A stretch of DNA of 9,271 nt from Deltaproteobacteria bacterium. GTDB taxonomy: Bacteria; Desulfobacterota; Desulfarculia; Adiutricales; Adiutricaceae. Where the stretch lies: assembly GCA_031269135.1 (NCBI GenBank), contig JAISZP010000106.1, positions 1 to 9,271 on the forward strand, read 5' to 3'. The notes under the pieces are model-generated. The model saw only the letters and a program-made list of their open reading frames with translations. It did not search any database and was not told the DNA's origin. The translations under genes were made by a program, and so were the position numbers. Shown piece by piece: positions 5,920 to 9,271 of this stretch; position 1 is the first letter of the stretch; every line of letters begins with the position of its first letter.

Positions 5920-5937
5920 GATTATATTTATATAATC
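5920..5937. promoter_or_regulatory. AT-rich inverted repeat upstream of the HD-domain gene
   Basis: GATTATA and TATAATC are exact inverted repeats around TTTA; outside them TTTGA and AAA continue the symmetry imperfectly. It may be an operator, or simply AT-rich promoter DNA containing an alternative -10. Confidence 0.4.
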
Positions 5938-5990
5938 AAAGTATCATAGATTGACGTCTATTCGTCTTTACGGCTAATGGGAGGCTAGAT

Positions 5991-6554
5991 ATGGAAACGG
6001 TTTCCAGGCAAAAGGCTTGGGAGATATTGACCAAGTACAACTTAGAGCCTTTTCACCTTCAACACGCGCAGACTGTGGAAGGGGTCATGAAGTGGTTCGC
6101 CGACGATCTTGGTTATGGGGATGATGTCGAGTACTGGGGAGTAGTCGGGCTGCTTCACGATGTGGATTTTGAACTCCATCCGACGGAGCACTGCATTAAA
6201 GCCCCGGAACTTCTCAGCGAAAACGGAATTGGTCAGGACGTCATAAGAAGCGTGGTCAGCCATGGCTACGGTTTGACGGTAGACGTCAAACCTGAGCACG
6301 AGATGGAAAAGGTCCTTTACGCCGTCGACGAACTCACCGGTCTTATCTGGGCCACGGCTTTGATGCGTCCTTCCAAGAGCGTTTCGGATCTGGAGGTCAA
6401 ATCGGTCAAAAAGAAGTTTAAGACCTTAAATTTCGCCGCCGGTTGTTCCCGACCGGTCATCGAAAAAGGGGCCGCCATGCTGGGCTGGGATCTCGACAAA
6501 CTGATCGACAAGACCATCCAAGCCATGAGATCTTTTGAGATAAAAGATGTCTGA
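5991..6554 (+). CDS. HD-domain metal-dependent phosphohydrolase-like protein
   Basis: This 187-residue protein has the HD superfamily pattern: an early histidine in HLQHAQTVEGVM (H22/H25), the paired metal ligands H56-D57 in GLLHDVDFELHPTEH, a further histidine H91 in VVSHGYG, and the distal aspartate D113 in YAVDELTGLIWA. HD proteins usually hydrolyse phosphate esters of nucleotides or related metabolites, but the substrate here cannot be read from the sequence. It matches a widespread group of small stand-alone proteins annotated only as HD-domain or hydrolase. No signal peptide or membrane segment is visible. The ATG at 5991 follows GGGAGG (5979-5984) by six bases, so the start is secure. 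It stands alone, with its own promoter candidate and terminator. Its last codons form the first unit of a 20-bp array. Confidence 0.88.
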   Translation: METVSRQKAWEILTKYNLEPFHLQHAQTVEGVMKWFADDLGYGDDVEYWGVVGLLHDVDFELHPTEHCIKAPELLSENGIGQDVIRSVVSHGYGLTVDVKPEHEMEKVLYAVDELTGLIWATALMRPSKSVSDLEVKSVKKKFKTLNFAAGCSRPVIEKGAAMLGWDLDKLIDKTIQAMRSFEIKDV

Positions 6555-6640
6555 TTCGTAAAAAAGATGCCTGATTCGTAAAAAAGATGCTAAGCCTGTA
6601 AAAAAGATGCCTTATTCGTAAAATATTGCTGATTTATAAA
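6541..6640. repeat. 20-bp tandem array starting inside the HD gene's 3' end
   Basis: Units of exactly 20 bp run 6541-6560, 6561-6580, 6581-6600 and 6601-6620, with a decayed fifth at 6621-6640; the form is AAAAAGATGCCTGATTCGTA. The first unit includes the final codons and TGA stop (6552-6554) of the HD-domain gene, so the array appears to have grown from the gene's tail. Confidence 0.9.
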
Positions 6641-6678
6641 ATTTTATAGGAATATTATAAGCATCTTTCTTAATTTAG

Positions 6679-6712
6679 TCGCCGCTGTGGTTTAAACCAA
6701 GCGGCGATTTTT
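6679..6712 (+). terminator. Intrinsic terminator of the HD-domain gene
   Basis: TCGCCGCT pairs with AGCGGCGA, then after one bulged G the inner TGGTTT pairs with AAACCA; five T follow on the plus strand (6708-6712). The minus side has no T-run, so it serves the HD gene and not the convergent permease. Confidence 0.85.
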
Positions 6713-6723
6713 AATGCTGATCG

Positions 6724-7686
6724 TCAGTATCCGGGAATTCGCCGATGTTTTCCTATCCGCAGCAATATTTTAGCTATCACCGCTAAGACTGGGAGTTCGA
6801 TCAGCGGCCCGATTATCAGGGTTAAGGCTATCAGGGGTCTGTCCGGGAATGCGCCGACCGCGACGGTCAGAGCTACGGGGGAGTTTCTGGCTAGAGTGGT
6901 GAGGTTTAAGCTTACCGAATCCGCAAATGAAAAGCGCATCAGATCGCCTATGAAGCGGACGATGACGAAGTTTAGGGCGAAAAACAGCAGAACCGGCGCC
7001 AGAAGACGGACTAAGACGTCAGGACGGTCTATGAGATTTTGACCTTGACCGGTGAACATGCAGACCACGGCCAGCCAGAGGCACCAAAACCTCCCCTTGG
7101 CGGTGAAACGCTCCAAGACGCCCTTGAGTCTGTCTTTGGATCTGATGACGTGGACTAGGATCCTGGCGGCGATTAGAGGGATGAAAAGCACAAACAGAAC
7201 GCTCCCCAAAAGAAGCAGAGGATCGGCCTGCCCTTGGAGACCGCCGAACAACCACAAAAACACGGGAAGAAGCAGTAATTGCAAGATCAGATTCAGCGGG
7301 AGAATCGAGGCCGACAGAGCGACGTTTCCCCGGGCCATAGCCGTGAACACGAGATACCAATCGGTACAGGGCGTGACTAAGAGCATTATGAAGCCGATGA
7401 CCAGATCTTGCTGCCCTCTCAAAAGCAGCAGCGCCAGCACCCACCCCAGAATCGGGATCCAGACGAAGTTCAAAAAAAGGGAAGTCCCCGCAAATTTTAG
7501 GTCGGTGAATCCTTTTTTAAGGTCCTTGATGGGGATCTCCCAAAAGACGCCTAGGAGCATGAGCATTAAGAGAGGTTGGACGAGTAAAGCGAAAATAGGT
7601 ACTAAAGGGGTGAATTTTCCCAAAAATAAACCTAAAAAAGCGCCTACAGCCAGTAATATCGGTTCCAGTTTTTCAGTCGAACTCAT
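6724..7686 (-). CDS. ACR3/bile-acid:sodium-symporter superfamily permease
   Basis: This 320-residue protein is almost entirely hydrophobic, with about ten predicted membrane helices, the length and topology of the BART/SBF superfamily (Pfam SBF-like; COG0798 arsenite permeases are relatives). The segment FIMLLVTPCTDWYLVFTAMARGN (99-121) places a cysteine, C107, in the middle of a helix where ACR3 carriers have their essential Cys. A late motif LTTLARNSPVALTVAVGAFP (262-281) is followed by GPLIELPVL (293-301). These resemble proteins annotated 'arsenic resistance protein', but the ACR3 motif itself is not exact and no ars genes are nearby, so the substrate is open (arsenite, an organic anion, or other). 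The ATG at 7686 has AAGGTG 8 nt upstream. It is convergent with the HD gene and divergent from the transglycosylase gene. Confidence 0.82.
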   Translation of the reverse strand: MSSTEKLEPILLAVGAFLGLFLGKFTPLVPIFALLVQPLLMLMLLGVFWEIPIKDLKKGFTDLKFAGTSLFLNFVWIPILGWVLALLLLRGQQDLVIGFIMLLVTPCTDWYLVFTAMARGNVALSASILPLNLILQLLLLPVFLWLFGGLQGQADPLLLLGSVLFVLFIPLIAARILVHVIRSKDRLKGVLERFTAKGRFWCLWLAVVCMFTGQGQNLIDRPDVLVRLLAPVLLFFALNFVIVRFIGDLMRFSFADSVSLNLTTLARNSPVALTVAVGAFPDRPLIALTLIIGPLIELPVLAVIAKILLRIGKHRRIPGY

Positions 7687-7967
7687 GACGGCCGCACCTT
7701 AATCGTTTCTATCCTCCATAAAGCCTCCCAGTTTGATGAAGAAGAAAAGGGTTGGTTCTGCCTGGTTTTGGTTTGGGCAGGGGAAAACATAAATTTTAAA
7801 AAGATTTTACCAGGGACTTTGAGATACCTTAAAAAGTTTAGTTGAAGCTAAAATTGAAAAAAAACAGAGTACTTAGCGTAATATAAGGTTAAGTGTTTAT
7901 AATTAAACTATTGTCCATTTTTGCGACATCTTGACAAGTCTTCGATAAATTGATAGAAAAAGACATT
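7687..7967. other. Divergent intergenic region, promoters for permease and transglycosylase
   Basis: 281 bp, AT-rich toward the right, with no gene. Weak candidate elements exist in both directions: minus TAAAAT at 7804-7809 for the permease, and plus TATAAT at 7898-7903 without a good -35 for the transglycosylase. Neither can be assigned firmly. Confidence 0.5.
7931..7959 (+). promoter_or_regulatory. Weak candidate promoter just before the transglycosylase gene
   Basis: An exact TTGACA (7931-7936) is followed after 17 bp by TAGAAA (7954-7959), four of six matches to the -10. It would start transcription within a few bases of the ATG at 7968, giving a nearly leaderless mRNA. This is consistent with the absence of a clear ribosome site but is not proof. 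Confidence 0.3.
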
Positions 7968-8627
7968 ATGAACACTAAAAAAATATCATTGGCTATCGCC
8001 TCAGTCGGTTTGAAAGTATGCTTGGCCGGGGTAGCTGTAGGCATGGCGTATGTCGCGGCTTTTTTTGAGCACCAGGCCAGAGTGGACTCCATTCAACCGC
8101 CTGCCGGCGAAATCGTTTCGGAGAAACCGCCGGCTCAAACGGTCGTGGCGTTCGCCGATTCGCTTAAACCTGATTTGTCTCTCTTGGCTAAAATCAAGGA
8201 GCAGTCCAGCGCAAAACCTGTTTTCGACAAGAAACTGAATAACTACGAAAACATGATCCATGAAGCCGCCAAGGCCCATCAGGTCTCTCCAGCTTTAATC
8301 AAAGCGGTCATTCAGGCTGAATCCAGGTTTAACGCCCAGGCGGTTTCCTCTCAAGGAGCGGTGGGCTTGATGCAGATCCTGCCCTCAACCGCCAGATCAA
8401 TGGGCGTCAGCAGCCCACTTGAACCTTACGACAATATAACAGCTGGGGTGCGTTATCTAAAGACTCTGCTGAAAGAATTCAACGATGACGAATATCTCGC
8501 CTTAGCGGCCTACAACTGCGGACCTGACGCCATCAGGCGTTACGGCAACAACATGCCGCCCTTTAGAGAAACCAAAACTTTCGTCGCCAAAGTCATGGAA
8601 TATTATACGTCTTACATCGATTCCTGA
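7968..8627 (+). CDS. Membrane-anchored lytic transglycosylase (SLT domain)
   Basis: This 219-residue protein should cleave the MurNAc-GlcNAc bond of peptidoglycan in the periplasm, forming 1,6-anhydro ends. Residues about 7-32 form one hydrophobic helix with lysines before it (MNTKK), a signal anchor or uncleaved signal peptide. Residues 33-95 are a low-complexity linker. The SLT domain covers about 95-213: the catalytic glutamate is E118 in QAESRFN, followed by GAVGLMQILPSTA (130-142), the YDNITAGVRYL segment (154-164) and AYNCGP (181-186), where most relatives have AYNAGP. It is close to the short soluble-lytic-transglycosylase-like family rather than the large Slt70. The ATG at 7968 is preferred over an in-frame TTG at 7950; neither has a strong ribosome site. 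It stands alone, divergent from the permease. Confidence 0.9.
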   Translation: MNTKKISLAIASVGLKVCLAGVAVGMAYVAAFFEHQARVDSIQPPAGEIVSEKPPAQTVVAFADSLKPDLSLLAKIKEQSSAKPVFDKKLNNYENMIHEAAKAHQVSPALIKAVIQAESRFNAQAVSSQGAVGLMQILPSTARSMGVSSPLEPYDNITAGVRYLKTLLKEFNDDEYLALAAYNCGPDAIRRYGNNMPPFRETKTFVAKVMEYYTSYIDS

Positions 8628-8778
8628 TTTGATCGCGTCATTGCAGGTTTGATCGGCGAAAAAAGGTTCAAAGGTTTGTCGGCCTCCCCAACTCGGCGGC
8701 TCGCCATCTTGAGGTTTGCCGTTGGACCATCTGCGGCCGTTAAGTTTCCGCCCTTGGATGTTAGCGACTTAATGGTCC

Positions 8779-8890
8779 AGGCGACGACAATGTACCCGGC
8801 GACAGCACTGACTTCGGCAGCATGTCCCCAGGCGACGACAATGTACCCTGCGACAGCACTGACTTCGGCAGCATGTCCCCAGGCGACGAC
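8779..8890. repeat. 51-bp tandem duplication with partial third unit
   Basis: 8779-8829 and 8830-8880 differ at a single base (G at 8798, T at 8849); the first 10 bases recur again at 8881-8890. The unit starts AGGCGACGACAATGTACCC. The period equals 17 codons, so open frames pass through it on both strands, but none has a ribosome site or recognisable product. Near-identity implies a recent duplication. Confidence 0.9.
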
Positions 8891-8912
8891 GTCGGCTCCG
8901 CCGACAATAGCC

Positions 8913-8937
8913 CCCGGCAACGATGTCGGGTTTTTTT
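8913..8937 (+). terminator. Intrinsic terminator downstream of the transglycosylase gene
   Basis: CCCGGC pairs with GTCGGG (one G-U pair) around AACGAT, followed by seven T (8931-8937). It lies about 290 bp after the transglycosylase stop, so that transcript would carry a long 3' end containing the 51-bp repeats, unless a separate transcript ends here. Confidence 0.75.
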
Positions 8938-9009
8938 GCGGTCATCGGCTCTGTTGAAGTCTGAAAAAGTGACGGGCTTCAGCGCAGCGATATGATTGTC
9001 GAGGCATCG

Positions 9010-9129
9010 TCATGGCCGGAGTCTGAAGATGGTTTCCATCCTGCCGTAGCCATTGAAGAAAGTTAGTTTATCGACGTATATTTCCGTCATCAAGTTTACG
9101 GAAAGTCTGTCGTCGGCCTCTTCCCGCAT
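9010..9129 (-). pseudogene. 39-codon minus ORF, possible remnant
   Basis: From ATG at 9129 to TGA at 9010 the minus strand encodes 39 residues, including LMTEIYVDKLTFFNGYGRM. The strand-loop-strand look (IYVDKLTFF then METIFRLRP) vaguely resembles the C-terminal tails of serine recombinases, but this is an impression only. The frame stays open upstream to 9217 through a hairpin. There is no clear ribosome site. It could equally be chance. Confidence 0.25.
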
Positions 9130-9188
9130 ATTGATTTCTCTGCATAACACGAAAAAAATAAAATCAAGACAAATGAAACATTGAGCTA

Positions 9189-9213
9189 AAAACCTCCCTG
9201 TGCGGGAGGTTTT
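9189..9213. terminator. Bidirectional-type hairpin terminator near the right edge
   Basis: AAAACCTCCC pairs with GGGAGGTTTT around TGTGC, a 10-bp stem. Read on the minus strand the stem runs into TTTTT, read on the plus strand into TTTT then AGTTTA. It most likely ends a minus-strand gene lying beyond the right edge, or marks the end of a short plus transcript. Confidence 0.7.
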
Positions 9214-9271
9214 AGTTTATTGTTGAGAGGTAGGGGAAAAGATGTTATTGTTGGTTGAAAGAGAGGACTAA

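Larger units (their letters stand above)
4273..5990. other. 1.7-kb intergenic region with operon control signals and many tandem arrays
   Basis: No credible gene is present. From left to right it holds the Lin0512/aco leader with 30-bp repeats and a hairpin, a sigma-54 promoter, two palindromes, then arrays of 13, 11, 32, 7/17 and 8 bp period, and finally the promoter and leader of the HD-domain gene. The apparent long open frames here (for example plus 4897-5571 and plus 4238-4690) are made of translated repeats, lack ribosome sites and match no family I recognise. Confidence 0.75.
8628..9271. other. Right-hand region without a confident gene
   Basis: Contains a 51-bp duplication, a 6-bp hairpin (GTCGGC-TCC-GCCGAC, 8891-8905), a terminator at 8913-8937, a 39-codon minus ORF of doubtful status (9010-9129) and a hairpin terminator at 9189-9213. 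Nothing else is recognised up to the edge. Confidence 0.65.

Noticed and set aside
8612..8920. A 102-codon minus frame containing a 17-residue repeat (VVAWGHAAEVSAVAGYI)
   Set aside because: The repeat is the 51-bp duplication read in frame; the frame overlaps the end of the transglycosylase gene and has no start signal.

Overview
The window looks like chromosomal DNA of a Gram-negative, metabolically versatile, probably anaerobic bacterium. A Desulfobacterota/deltaproteobacterial origin is a guess from protein style and sigma-54 usage; nothing in the window fixes the taxon. No rRNA, tRNA, CRISPR array or intact mobile element was seen.

Left part (1-4.7 kb, minus strand): an operon for a thiamine-diphosphate-dependent 2-oxo acid/acetoin dehydrogenase complex. 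Transcription runs right to left. It begins at a well-matched sigma-54 (-24/-12) promoter (4483-4498), with a 19-bp palindrome about 200 bp upstream (4692-4710) that could be the activator site. A leader of about 200 nt follows, holding a perfect hairpin and a 30-bp repeat array. The genes are then a Lin0512-family protein of unknown function, E1 alpha (acoA), E1 beta (acoB), an AcoX-type NAD-kinase-fold protein (acoX) and the start of the lipoyl-bearing E2 (acoC), cut by the window edge. AcoX beside the E1/E2 genes and the sigma-54 promoter both point to acetoin cleavage rather than pyruvate or branched-chain oxo acid oxidation.

Middle (4.7-6.7 kb): about 1.25 kb between the promoter region and the next gene has no credible gene. 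It is crowded with unrelated short tandem arrays of 13, 11, 32, 7/17 and 8 bp period. It is followed by an HD-domain hydrolase gene on the plus strand with its own candidate promoter and a strong intrinsic terminator. A 20-bp array begins on that gene's last codons.

Right part (6.7-9.27 kb): a minus-strand ten-helix-type permease of the ACR3/bile-acid-symporter superfamily, divergent from a plus-strand membrane-anchored lytic transglycosylase (SLT domain). Downstream lies a near-identical 51-bp duplication ending at a terminator, a 39-codon minus ORF that might be a relic, and a second hairpin terminator at the right edge.

The most unusual aspects are (a) the Lin0512 protein as first gene of a sigma-54 aco operon, and (b) the large number of locus-specific tandem arrays with different periods, two of which seem to start from the 3' ends of neighbouring genes.
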